Below, in pieces: positions 1-11,312 of a stretch of 64,000 bases of DNA. A program made the position numbers and the translations under genes. The stretch is from Pythium myriotylum. Taxonomy: Eukaryota; Oomycota; Peronosporomycetes; Pythiales; Pythiaceae. The notes under the pieces were generated by a model that saw only the letters and a list, made by a program, of their open reading frames with translations, made no database searches and was not told the DNA's origin. The stretch lies in the NCBI GenBank assembly GCA_023091665.1, contig JALJCQ010000030.1, forward strand, positions 808,501-872,500, in the 5' to 3' direction. The first letter of the stretch is position 1, and the number at the start of each line of letters is the position of its first letter.

Positions 1-1
1 C

Positions 2-298
2 GAACGCAACCAGGCAGTGCTCGCGTCACAGGCGCAGCACGCGATGATGGCGGCGGCCGCCGCGAACAAGGCTTCCCGTGACGAGCTCCGCAACAAGAAG
101 AAGGCCGCGCCCAAGCCGGGCGCGGGCCGCAGCAAGACCTCCCAGCTGACGCCGGCGACCTCGCCCACGACGCCGTCGCTGCTGAATAGCCTGAACGCCG
201 TGTCGCTGCTTTCGTCGGCCACGGCTGCGTCGGCCGCCACTGTCGGTGGCGGCATGCATGGCGACACTGCGTCCGGTGGTCTTGGGCTTGACATCTAG
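2..298 (+). CDS. C-terminal end of an unidentified low-complexity protein (5' partial)
   Basis: An open frame enters from the left edge of the window and stops at 296-298, so only the last 98 residues are visible. The tail begins with an alanine/glutamine-rich helix-prone stretch. A basic segment rich in Lys and Arg follows, then a Ser/Thr/Pro/Ala-rich and Gly-rich tail ending in GLGLDI. No domain can be recognised and no start lies inside the window. The basic patch followed by a disordered tail would suit a nuclear or RNA-binding protein, but that is only a guess. The gene converges on the minus-strand calpain-like gene downstream. Confidence 0.45.
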   Translation, partial: ERNQAVLASQAQHAMMAAAAANKASRDELRNKKKAAPKPGAGRSKTSQLTPATSPTTPSLLNSLNAVSLLSSATAASAATVGGGMHGDTASGGLGLDI

Positions 299-869
299 GA
301 TGTGAGAGTCTACCGTAGACACGCACTGCCCTCGCTCATTGGGTGTGGATGGTGCGTGTATATTTTTTTTTCTAGTGGGCAAATTGGGGGATCGGAGACC
401 GGCGTCGGCAGCATGGAGGTCGTGGGGCTCTGCATTGCACAGAGCCCGCGGCTTCCCCCATCTTGCCGCCGCCGTGGACGGTTCCTCAGGAAGTGGTTAA
501 AAGTCGAATCAAGGTTGGTGAAAACACACAAGAAATACCTGGGAGAAAAAAAAGCGGGAGGGAGGACAACGCAGCCAAGAAATGCGAGAATTGAAATTGA
601 ACGCGGGCTGTGGGGGAGGAAAGTAAAAGTTGAGATAAGAAAAATTGTGAAGGCGAGCGTGGCGTGCGGAAAACAACTGATCAAATCCACCACTCGAGAA
701 TCGGGAGTGACCAAACTGATGATACCAAGATCGGAAAAAGGCAAGTATCTCCTGACACCACCACCTAAAGAAGTAATGGTGGCGTTGGGGAAAAGAGTAT
801 AAGCGATCATAAACGAACTAAAATTTTGCTTTCTTGTAACCACGGGGCTTCCTCGACCACCAAATGGCG
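299..869. other. Convergent intergenic region, no gene seen
   Basis: This stretch separates two convergent genes. It is clearly more A/G-rich than the flanking exons and has T-rich and A-rich runs (about 361-372 and 546-554) of the kind found near polyadenylation sites. Open frames on both strands here lack domain character and codon bias, so I take it as two 3' UTRs plus spacer. Confidence 0.5.
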
Positions 870-3800
870 TCAGGAGAGCTGGGCCTTAACCTCGGCATAG
901 ATGGCCCGTTGCTGGTCCTCTACCTTCTTCCGTTCGTCTCGGAAAGATTGGAGGAGCTCGTTGAACTCAGCGCGGCGTGTATCCTTGGCACGTGCGCGCT
1001 CCTCTTTTATGGAATGCAACAGTCGGTTGATCGATTCGGATTTGATCTGGTTTAACTCAAGATCGCGCGCGAAGTCTTCCGGTTGTCGCAGAACCTCTTC
1101 CTCTGGTTTCGTGTCGCTTACAACGCGGATGAAGTCCTCCGCTTTCAACCCAGGGACGCGGGTACCTGCCTGGTGGATCCACTCCGCGCGAGCCTTGTAC
1201 CTCGCGATCTGCTCTTCGGACAAACCATCCTCAACCATGGCTGCGATCGCAGCTTCGGGCTTTCCGAGGTAAAAGAATCGGGAAGAAACGCCGTGGGCGT
1301 CACGATCCTTTGCAGACTCTGCCCAGCTAGCTCGAATAGCCTCGAACTTCAGATCTTGGGCCCGATCGAATTCCAGTTTTACTTCGTCGACACTCCAAAA
1401 CGAGAGACGCCATTTCAGTTCATCAGTGCTAGTCTCACCAGCCGATTCTTCAACATCTTCGCCTTCTTCAACCACTTTGGCCTTTGGTGGGTCCCGTTGC
1501 TTGTAGCTGTAAGGGCGAACAGACCGAGCCCACGTAGGGACATGGCACTTGGTTTTGTCGATTCCGCACTGAATGATGTAGCCACTTTTCTCTTCGCCTG
1601 GATCATCGATAGCCTTGGTGTATGGTGGTAGCTGAAGCAGCGAAATAAGGCCATATCCAGAACGCTGACAAAGCAATTCACCAGTCGCCTGGTCAAAGAC
1701 TTCAACCTTCACCGCAACAGCATCAGCGCGTTTTGATTCTGTATCAATGAGCTCGAACTGGAGGCTCGTGCTGGATGTCTTCTTTGGCTGGACTAGCACA
1801 TCTCGCAAACATAAAAGCGGCTTGTTTGGCGTGTACACTCCCGAGAACATTGTTAGCCGGGGCTGATGAACTGTAGCGTGCTTGAAGAAACGATTGCTTC
1901 CCAGAGTCAAGTGCCACTTGCCTTCCGGGACCATTTTCCGGGGGCGACACTCGACAATAAGCGTGTATCCGGTCGCTTCGTGCAGAAGAATTGCCCCACC
2001 ATGAAGGCCTGATAATGGAATTACGAGATCGTCCTCGTTGCTCACGATAGACATACGAATCATTGGGATGAGATCGGGATCGGTTACATGAAGGTCTACG
2101 TGGAGCTCAGGCTTGTGGTGATTGGATTCATCAGTTGAAGGCGCCAGTTCGATAAACTGCTTGAAAAAGATATTCCACGAGTTTGGTAGCATGACGGGAT
2201 AAGCACCGTCTCCTTCAATAACTTGAAGATCCCACACATTTCTCCAACAAATGCTCGGAACTTGCCAATCAACCTTTGCATCCGATTCCACGAGCAAGCT
2301 GTAGCCGTATCTGCAGCTCGACTGCGGATACACACGAAAAGCGATGTTGTCGAGGTCTCCCCGAGGCAACTGAAGTAGTGTTGACACCGAGAAATTGATT
2401 TTGTACACCAATGGATGACGTGTCACAGCTCTTAAGTTGTTTGAACGGCAAAGATATTTCCCGAGCTCCATGTCCTCCACGAGAGTAACGCTTCCACGAG
2501 GATCGACTCCGAGATGCTTTGCCATCCTTACTGACAATTCTGCATCAGAATCGTCGTGCGGTGGAACTCTTGTCAATGTCACTACGACATTCACAGAATC
2601 GCTCTGCTTTTCTCCTGGCTCTGCGGTGTCATCACCAGGGAGCTGGCTATCAATCTTTCTCATACCACTGATCACGCAAAACTGGGAGGCGGGGTTGTGG
2701 AACGGCTCAATCGTCCCACTCGGGGATTTTGCGCACGTTTCAAGCAGCAAGTCCGCATTTCTAGACGACGGATGCACCAAAAGAAATGCCGTGTTACCCG
2801 ACGCAAGCGACTCCTCCGCGATGCTCACTCGACCGTTCAAATTGACCGCTTTGAAATTGAGGCTGCCGGGATCTCCCACAATGTCCAACAATAGTGAAGA
2901 CTCTCCATAGACGAGTTCCAAAGCTTCACCCGGAGCAGTGCAGCATATGATCGCTCGCGGCTACCGAAATCAGAGCGTTAGTACCCCCGCGAAGATGAAT
3001 ATCAACTTGGAATGATTCGTACCTTGGGGACAGGGCTCTGATTAGTATCCGAGACATCACTTAGAGGCTCGACAGCATCAGAAAGGCCCACGTCGTCTGG
3101 GCTTTCATATGATAACTCATTCTGTAAACCGGACAACAGGCCCTGGGGTACATACTGAAGCCACCAAGTTAGCTAACAATTGTTGTCTCTTGGGAATGTA
3201 AGCTTACCTCTTGCAGTGCTTGATAGTTGCCACCAAATGCTGCCTGGTGCGTAACCTTCCAACCCGTAAGGGCGGATACCACAAGACTCGTCAAGCGAAC
3301 GGAACGAATCGCTTGGTCTGTCGCCTTAGCCGTTATGGTCCTATTCTCCACTCCGAGCCAATTTGCGACTTTGATCAGTGCTTTCGCAAGAATTATTGCC
3401 CAAATCTCATTCTTCATTGAACTTGACACAGTTTGCATATTGCCTTCTTCATCAAGTGGCAGTCTGTCGTCCACGTCAACGCGTCTCCATTTACCAGCGA
3501 CAAAAAGCCGGACCGAGTACTTGCCGTTGTGATTGTACACAGGAACACCCGCTGGATCTTGAGGATAAATGGCCTCCCAAAGATACGGGACGTTTGTATT
3601 GTCGGAGGAAGTCCCGGCTACGGGCGAGCCCACCCACGCTTGGTGGAGTTGGTCGACGATTCGAAAGCACGACGCAAACTCGGGCTGCACAACATCACCG
3701 TGAGGGGTCGCTGGTTTCACTATTGCATTGCTAGCTATATCGATCGGTTGTGGAGGCAACAAACCGCCAAATGGCGAGCTATCCAACTGCGAACCACTGT

Positions 3801-4650
3801 CATCCGGTTCATCTTCGTCATCTCCGTCGTCTTCAAGGTCTTCAGCGTTCACATCGTCTTCGTTTATTAACCTCGGGCGGCCATTAATGATGAACGCAGT
3901 CGCATCCTCAAACTCCATATACACACGCTCGCGGTGCTGTTTATCGCGTTCAATTCTCTCTTCTTCTTGGCGCCAAAGTGCTAAGTCTTCTTCCTGTTCG
4001 ACACTCCAGATACGTCGGAAGTCACGCAGGATGCGACGCGGTGGTGGTGGCGGCGGAGCGACCACAGCAGGCGTCGACGGATGCGAGGCTATTCCCCCTG
4101 GGTGCTTCTTGGGATCCACTACTGCTGGTGGTGTTGCATGTGTTTGTAGTGGTGGTGGGGCATGCACATTGTGGTCATCTGCTAAAGGCACGTAGACGAT
4201 GTGGGCGAACCTCGGAGGCTTGGGCTTCTTCGGTGGTTCGGGCTCCGTTTTCTTGCCAGGCGGCGGTGCTGGCTTCTTGGCGTGCTTGGCATCCGGCACG
4301 ACGGGTGCCAATGGCGCAGGAGGCGTTGGCTCAGGGAGTGGCGCGAAGATCTCGCTCGGGCGTTTCCAAAGCGTAGCCTCGGTGAGCCCAAAGCCCACGG
4401 GCGGCGACGGGTCTTCGAACCGCGCGTCGTCGTTTCCCCAGTCCTCGCCTGCAATAGCCGCGGCGCCTGGCCACTCGGGGAACAGTTCCTTGGGCGTCGA
4501 CGCCGGCGTCCACAGCGGCGGCACGGACGACGAGTCCGGAACGTGCGGAGGCGCCAGCGGCTTGCGCTCGAAGCTCGAGGCGCTGAGCTGGCTCTGCGTG
4601 AGCGCCTTCTGGCTCATGCCGCGCGACGGCGGCGGCTTCTTGGGCGCCAT
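870..4650 (-). CDS. Androglobin-like calpain-type protein
   Basis: Three exons (4650-3208, 3154-3023, 2960-870), all phase 0, give 1221 aa. The N-terminal third is Pro/Ala/Lys-rich and disordered. Residues about 345-485 match the central calpain (CysPc) fold as seen in androglobin: LWEAIYP, YNHNGKYSVRLFVAGKWRRV, DDRLPLDEEG, NEIWAIILAKALIKVANWLG, and the androglobin-typical LTGW. The C-terminal 700 residues contain beta-rich segments resembling calpain domain III-like modules and end in a charged coiled coil (about 1165-1221). I see neither a globin domain nor an IQ motif. An obvious catalytic His in the expected calpain context is also missing, so proteolytic activity is doubtful. Androglobin is known from ciliated or flagellated cells, which fits an organism with zoospores. 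The 5' end faces the zinc-finger gene at 5264. Confidence 0.7.
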
Positions 4651-5263
4651 CGCTCGGCTGATTGGCGAGTGTCGAGTGGAAGAGTCTCGGGATACGGCGA
4701 CTCTTCAGACTTTCCGACGGCGTTAATTTGGCTTCTGGTGGACTGGAGAGACCGTGCGGCGCATCAAACGATAGCGCTTCCCACGTAGATCACGATGGAC
4801 TATGCCTCATATCATGAAGAGACGTATATCGAGCGCCATGGCACGCGGCGTGAGGGATCCCAAACCGTCGAGGTTGGTGGCCATTGCAAAGGTTATGAGA
4901 AGTGCAACGAGATGTCACTACCTCGCATATGTCACTCTTTCGGAAATCTGAGAACCCGTGACAATTGATATTCACACGTCGCAGATGGGCTCTGACCGAA
5001 GTTCTTTGTTTCGCATATAAAAATAGAGAGGTCAGGACGAGGACCCCGTGGCTCGACAAAGAACATCAGTGTACCAACGCGAGACCCTTGCTTGGCGCTC
5101 CGCTGCGCCGCCCGCCAGCGCCCGCCGACCGCCTCCAGCGACTCGCCACGCCTGCGCATCGAGAAGCGCCGTTCTCCGTCTATCAGACGCGCCGTCGCTC
5201 GCGTTCGTACGCTTCCTGTGGGCCAAGTTTCGCTTTGTCAAAGGCTCGGGTCGCTCTTCCAGG
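4651..5263. promoter_or_regulatory. Divergent promoter region between calpain-like and zinc-finger genes
   Basis: This 613-bp gap lies between two divergently transcribed start codons. An inverted CCAAT box (ATTGG, 4661-4665) sits just upstream of the minus-strand ATG. The stretch 5090-5230 is GC-rich and leads into the plus-strand gene. No coding sequence with domain character was found. The promoter role is inferred from the head-to-head layout. Confidence 0.4.
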
Positions 5264-6524
5264 ATGATCGCGCCGCCAAAGATCATCCCAGGCTCCAAGA
5301 GCCAGAGCATCGCGTGCGAGCGATGGTGAGTGGTGTGGCTCTGCTAGTGTGTGGAGGATGCGCGCGTTCTGAGCAGCGAGAGGTCTCACTGACGTGGTGG
5401 CGATGACAGTACGTATCTCAATGCTGGCGACGCCAAGGTCTGCGGCATGTGCGAGTACGTTGTGCTATTTGCTGATGTGAGGGGTAGTAGAGATGGCTGA
5501 CTGCGTCTTCCAGAGCTGAACTGAAGCCGCCGACGCATGAGGTGCAAGCGAACGGGATGTGGCGATGTGGCAGTTGGTGAGTAGCTCCGGTCCGTCCGTC
5601 TCCTTTGGTCGTGAGCTCTAAGCAAACATGGCGTTGTGTGTCTGTCTCAGTTCGAATCTGAACCGCAAGGGCTTGAAAGTGTGCCACCAGTGCCACACGC
5701 CGTTCTACTCGACGGTCACGAGCTCGGCGCCGTCGCAGATCTTTTGTGCCAAGTGCGGCTTCCTCAACGACGGCGACAACGTCGAGTGCGTGCAGTGCGA
5801 CAACCAACTACGCTCGGCATTCGAGAAGATTGGAACTGATCTCCGTGACAGCACGAATTTCCTGGCAAGAGATATGGGCGTCAACATCAACGTCAAGTGT
5901 CCCGGTTGCATGATCGTCTGCTTTGTTCCCCCAGCAACGGCAGGGTTGCGGTGTGGCACGTGCCACACCTACTTCGCCTCGCCCACGGTTGGCGACGTGA
6001 CCAATTTCCACATGTCTCGACTCGCATCGTCGATAAGCAGCTCGTTTAGAGGTTTCTTCAGTCGTGACCGATCGGCTGTCCCAGAGCCTGAGCCGGAGGC
6101 CCCCATCGGCCGTCTTCTCGCCATCGGTGATATTGCCCAGCAACGCAACGCGCGATCCAGCATAGACGCGGCTTCGGAGTCAAGTGAATCGTTGAGAGAC
6201 AGCCTCTCGGTGAGTGGAGGAGAAGACGAAACCAAGGAGCCAGCAACGACCAACTTAGCTGCGTCTACCGCTGACGAACTCCCATCTCCCCCAACGGTGC
6301 AGCAACCAGCTCCATCCCCACGCGTTGCAGAAGTGGAAACTCGGCAGATCGAATCGCCTCGTCGAACCTTCGAGGAGATGTACCCCATGAGCCCGCCGGT
6401 CAAGGCGCCGATACCAGTCGCCGTCGCTGTCCCAGCTGCGACCTCCTCCGCTGCTCCAATGGCTCTCCACGCCGCAGATCCGCAGGACATGATCAAGGTC
6501 GAAGGAGACATTGTCGAGCTGTGA
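5264..6524 (+). CDS. RanBP2-type zinc-finger protein, multiple C4 fingers
   Basis: Four exons (5264-5325, 5410-5454, 5514-5576, 5651-6524) join in frame to 347 aa. The small exons each supply part of a RanBP2-type finger (C-X2-C-X10-C-X2-C). Finger 1 is CERCTYLNAGDAKVCGMC, finger 2 is CGSCSNLNRKGLKVCHQC and finger 3 is CAKCGFLNDGDNVECVQC. A fourth C2C2 knuckle (CPGC...CGTC) follows near residue 130. Splicing exactly restores all cysteine pairs, which strongly supports the exon model. The C-terminal half is Ser/Pro/Glu-rich and disordered. RanBP2-type fingers usually bind RNA or ubiquitin; which applies here cannot be told. The gene ends 142 bp before the convergent CID gene. Confidence 0.75.
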
Positions 6525-6666
6525 GACAACGGCGAAGAAGATGCAATTCAGATTATTACGTACGTGGTGGATGTGTATGCCGAAAGCGGCAGCGACAACA
6601 ATTGGGAATAAAACTACTGAGCAGCTACGTCACTAGTGTCGTGTTGCTATCTGTGTCCTTGCTATA

Positions 6667-8299
6667 CTACCATCGTCGTGCTTGGTCATCTCGGCGGTCG
6701 TCCCACCGTGGGCTACGATTATGCCGTGGGTTCGGGCTGCCACGGTCGTAGCCTCCTCGCCCGCCTCCGCCTTGGAAGCGATCGCCGTAGCCGTAGCCTC
6801 CGTTGTTGTGGTCTTGATATGGGCCACCACGAGGAGATTGATCCCATCGTGATGGACGTGGACGTCTCGAGTCGTCCAGGCTTTGGGAGTGCTGGAGCTT
6901 CGGCCGCTTGTTGTAGCCCGCATCGTCTGCCCCGTTGCCATACCGGTTGTCATCTCGGTACGAGTGGTCATGGGCGTCCATGCTACTAAATCGGCGGTGT
7001 CCATGGCCACGCGGAGGTGGAGCCTGCGGAAAGGAATCCATGGGATCACTGCTACGATAGTAATCATTATGGGACGAGTAGCTACTCTGTGGGGACGGGG
7101 CGGAGATACGGTAGGCATCATGGTTGCCCAAGCGAGGACTCACGCCCATGGGTGCCAGCGGCGGCCGGCTGTGATACGCGGCTTGCCGCTCGGCTTGGCG
7201 TTGGTTGTCAATAATTTCGGCCTTGAGGCATACCGAATATAGCCGCTCCAGTGCCTCTGTCTGTTGGTCGCGCAGCAAGCGTGAAGTGTGGAATATCGGC
7301 TCCTGAAAAGGATCCAGGAGCTTGAGGCTCTCGAGATGGTTGACGAGATCGTCTCGTTTGGCGTTCTGCGTCTCCAAGTTGGCGCGGTACTGATGGACAT
7401 GCTCGCGGCTCCTCTCCACATCCACTTCGAACACTTGCTGGTCCAGCATCCGCCACACGATATCGCCGGCGCTCGTCTGCTCCTCCTCGTCTTCTTCCTT
7501 GGACTCGTCGGGCACGCCTGCACCGGTTGTGAACGCCTCGATCGCGTGGTGGAACGTGCTGAGGCTCGACTCGAGCTGGAACATGCGGTCACTGAGCAGG
7601 TCAGCGCTGATGGTCGCACTGACGACCTCCTGAAGGCAGCGGTCCGTCGTGGCTGTCGCCTCGGACTCCTGCACTTCCGGCATATCCACCAGCACAGCCT
7701 CCTGGGCCTCGGTCGTCTCCAACTCCTTGTACAGAGCCTCCTGGGTCGCGCGTACTTTCTCGTCAATACTGAGCATCTCGCTCTCCGACTTCTCAGGCCT
7801 ACAAAACTTGCCGTCAGCCCCTTCAAGCTCCCCCGCTAACGACACCATCAACTTTGCGTTAAAAAGATACTCACGCCGCGGGCTTGCCGGCGCAGACGTT
7901 CTCGAGCATCTCGAGCAACGGCGGCGTCACGGTCTTGCGTTCTTTCCAAATTCCGATGATCTTGATCATGCAGCGCTTGACTTTCTCGTCGCACTCGTTC
8001 ATGACGTACTCGACGACGCCGAGCATCTTGGCCTCGAAGAGCTCGGCGATGTGTTTGCCGAACTTGCGCACGCCCACCTGCATCGTGTCGTTGGCGATGT
8101 AGAGGTAGACGATCTGGTGCGCGGGCTCGCCCTCGCGCACGAGCCGCTCCCAGATCTCCACGATCTCGCCCAGGAACGCGCGCCGGTCCAGGATCCACGT
8201 GGACACGGCCTGGATGCTCTGCTGCGTCACCTTGGCGTGGCGCAGCAGCTTCTCCAGCTTCTCGCTGTTGAGCGCCACGGCACTCGTCGGGTACCCCAT
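6667..8299 (-). CDS. CID-domain protein binding RNA polymerase II CTD (RPRD1/Rtt103-like)
   Basis: Two exons (8299-7875 and 7798-6667) give 518 aa. Residues 1-141 form a CTD-interacting domain (CID): eight-helix ENTH/VHS-like sequence with STWILDRRA, IVEIWERL, VYLYIANDTMQ and the closing WKERKTVTPPLLEML. This region is followed by a helical, probably coiled-coil segment (about 150-330), as in RPRD1 and yeast Rtt103. A long Gly/Arg/Ser/Tyr-rich tail full of RGG-like and SPRWD motifs comes last. Family members bind phosphorylated CTD of RNA polymerase II and act in transcription termination and 3'-end processing, a role inferred here from the fold. The basic low-complexity tail suggests RNA binding. 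An (ATGA)n run lies just upstream of the start. Confidence 0.8.
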
Positions 8300-9136
8300 G
8301 AGCAGCTCCTCGAAGAAAAAGAACGAAACAATGAATGAATGAATGAATGGGACGGGGAAGAACTGCCAGCGAACCGGTATCAGATCGGGTTTCCCCCAAA
8401 TTGAGTGGAAAAAGTTCTCGAATTATAATTGGAAAGGAAAAAAAACAGTTCGACCATCCAAAAAGCAAAACGCGTTGTTTGTGGCATGATGCTGCAAGGG
8501 CTTTCTTGAGCCGAGTGGGGCATCTTCGTCTAGAGTGTCATTGCAACTGCAGCGACTCTGTGGGCATCCTGTTCGTCCATTTGATCACCGCAGTGACTTG
8601 GGCTGTTGGGCTCGCTCGGGGTTTCCCGTTGCATTAGCCGTCTCCACAGGCACCAGTGGTGACTATAGTGGTGGTGAGTTGGAGCAGAGGTTGGCGAAAT
8701 CGCCTTTGACATGGGCATGATTCAGAACAAGATCAAGAAATACTGATGGTCGAGCGACAAGGGACCAACCTTCTTTGGGCGTTTGGAATTCAAGATTCGT
8801 GCCAACTCCAATCGTGATCGATGGCATTATGCAATTGCTTCTTCATCTGTATCGATTGCTTTCTTGCTCGCAAGGTGTACGTGTGAGTTGAGGTAGTACT
8901 TGCGTAGACGCTCGCTCGCATCCTTCAAGCCAAGTACAAGGCCTATCGCGTCGCTAAATGTTGTGTGGACGTCAAAGTCTGTTCAGGATGCAAGCCTTCG
9001 ACTTGCATTATGCACTTCGTCGGCCCATTCCGTTTAAGCAATGTGGATAGACAATTCATAAGGGCCATGCGGCACGGACTTCAATTCTAAGAAGGTCGAC
9101 ATGACGGGATCAAAGACAACATCACCTGAGTCGTGC
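8300..9136. other. Gene-free stretch upstream of CID gene
   Basis: The region opens with the CID gene's 5' flank: GCAGCTCCTC at 8303-8312 and a short (ATGA)n microsatellite around 8329-8347. Beyond about 8500 it is AT-richer than genes nearby and contains no open frame with recognisable protein character. I see nothing else I can name. Confidence 0.4.
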
Positions 9137-10074
9137 TCACAACGCACAGCAACAAACTTTTCTAAGCGGAGTATCTATTTCGTCTTGCTCTCTTAGCCAA
9201 ATTGCAATGCTTCGGCCAGAATGTGGCTGGTTATCATTGTTAACTCCAATGACCATGAAATTTGCATTGCAAGCTTTGAACTCTTGGTTGGAATGACTCT
9301 GAGCAGCTCGCGAGATTTTTCCGTGCTCAGAGGTAACATAAACGATTCCAGTCTTGGTATTGAGACAACGAGGCAAAGTCCAACCACTGCAACTTCGTTC
9401 AGATCGCCAGCAACAGGTGATGAAGCACAGTGTAAATTTGATCGAAAGGACGGTTCTTACCGCGCGGCGCTTAAAGAAAGCGAACAAATTGCACTGCCTT
9501 TACGACAAAAACAGGGTCATGTTGGCTCCAGTTCGCTGGAGTCATCCACGTCGGAACATCCAGTAAGACACAAATCGAATGCTTATCAGGATCTAAGAAG
9601 ACGATGCTAGATTTCTTCCAGCGACGACGATGCATTTCGCGACAATGCAATTTCAATTCCACATATACGCTCCATGTGCGGCCATTGTGCATAAGCTGCC
9701 TTACAAGCCAAACTTCGAGGACGAAACCATCCGTAGATGAATTCGCCAGGTCCGGGTGTGTTGTCAATCCATCATCGCCTGCGTGTCTTCATGCGTCAAC
9801 CCTTCCACCAGTCGCATCACAGCAGGGTCATTGCCATGCAGCCACGTATCACCCTTCTTGACCAATTACAGATCCAGCTTCTGTGCAGCTCAAAAGCTTC
9901 CTCGTTCTCCGCCTTGATCTTATCCTTCAGCTCCCCATGGACTTGATCAAAACGAAATCGCGCTCCAACCGCCGCATAGAAGAGCCTCGTCTCTTGTTTT
10001 CTTTCGCTCGTGATTTCGATGAGATTCTGTGTGCTCAAAGCTGCAAGGATCTGCCGTTTGATATCACAACTCAT
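9137..10074 (-). pseudogene. Decayed coding remnant, multiply frameshifted
   Basis: On the minus strand, several blocks read like real protein but lie in different frames separated by stops. Block one (10074-9817, 85 aa) is helical and charged. Block two (about 9760-9600) contains GEFIYGWFRPRSLACKAAY in one frame. Blocks near 9400-9100 include VAVRCEHDSGDVVFDPVM. No splice sites restore a single frame. This pattern suggests an inactivated gene or transposon/effector-family remnant rather than a live gene. I do not recognise the family, and the boundaries are approximate. Confidence 0.35.
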
Positions 10075-10528
10075 CCATCAAATTGAGAACTGAGTTGTGA
10101 GATGCGCTCGTGAGAGTTGGAGACAACAGAGGCCGAGAAGAGCTGCTGTGGAGCTCCAACTCAGTTGTGAGCGACTTGTGGAACAGAGACAGGGCATCTT
10201 TGGTTGTGGAACTGAGGAAGCCGACTGCAAGTGGTGCTGTTGACGGAGCTGCTCGTGAGATCCCCGACGAGTGCCTTGGAAATCGACAAGGAGAACGAAG
10301 AAATGAATGGGACAGGAAAGATCCGGTATGAAGAACCCGTACGCCCTCCACAAGAGACGAATATTTAAATTGTATTTGTAAAGTTCCCGAAATTGTGATT
10401 AGGGGCAACTGGACCGCCAGAACATTGCCGAAGGCGGGGGTTCATAGTCATACACATTGTACATGCAGCTCATTTTACGTCGGTCGGTCTACGGGGCGTC
10501 GGCTCTGGTAGATGGTTTGGTTTGGTTC

Positions 10529-11312
10529 TCAGCCGATGATGGGGCACTTGCACACGGGGCACTGCGCCTTCTCTTTGAGCCAAGTGTCGATGCACTCGGG
10601 ATGGAAGTGGTGGAAGCAAGGCATCATGCGGACCTCCTCCTTGACTTCAAAGTTGATCAGGCAGATCGAGCAGCTCGGGCTCTTGGCCGCTCGGATCATT
10701 TGCTCACTGTCAAGCCACCGAAAGAGACGGGGGAATCGGTTAAAAGATGAGATCAATTCCTCGCAAGTGCGATCGACTACTCACGTGACCGCGACGAGAG
10801 GAAGCCGTCGGATATCCGCGTCGGTCGCGCCCTCCGACTTCTTCTTCTCGTTGAACGCTTCGAGTTGCATCAACCGCTCATAATCTATACCCCCACATAA
10901 CCGTGAGCTCCAACGACCTCGTGACGAGCTCCACTCTCGGTCACATACCTGTGCTGGTAAAGTCTCGGTCCGAGAGGAAAAGCTGGAGGACTTCGGGGTC
11001 GAGGCGCTCGTAGACGGATCGGCTGACGCGCAGCACGCTGCGCTGCCGCATCTGGCGCTTGGCCTGCTGCTCATTGGCCTCGAGCAGCGTGAGTCCCGCG
11101 AAGATCACGAACGGCGCCACTGTCCAATGGCATCCCGCATTTCGTCAGTCCACGCCAATTGACGACACCGAGACGCGAGCCGACTCACTCGCTAGCACGA
11201 AGGCCGCCGCGAGCTTGTGCGACGTGAGCGCGGCCACGGCGACGAGCGCGATCGCGCCGCCCAGCAGCGCGGCCCAGACCGCGAACTTGCGCACTTCGAA
11301 GACGTTGACCAT
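10529..11312 (-). CDS. Membrane-anchored RING-H2 E3 ubiquitin ligase
   Basis: Four exons (11312-11189, 11119-10949, 10884-10785, 10706-10529) give 190 aa with continuous phase. The N-terminus carries two hydrophobic segments (about residues 10-32 and 36-52), which anchor the protein in a membrane. The C-terminus (about 145-188) is a canonical RING-H2 finger with order C-C-C-H-H-C-C-C: CSICL, then MPCFHHFHPECIDTWL, then CPVCKCPI. This is the usual plan of small ATL/RNF-type ligases that pass ubiquitin from an E2 to membrane-associated substrates. The substrate is unknown. It is head-to-head with the Ras gene across about 1 kb. Confidence 0.85.

Noticed and set aside
310..843. 177-aa minus-strand open frame between the first two genes
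   Set aside because: The complementary strand is equally open and both read as random composition. It lies in a presumed double 3' UTR.
10064..10408. 114-aa minus-strand open frame upstream of the decayed coding remnant
   Set aside because: Ser/Leu-rich with no motif, and it overlaps the fragmentary copy of CID 5' sequence. Treated as non-coding.
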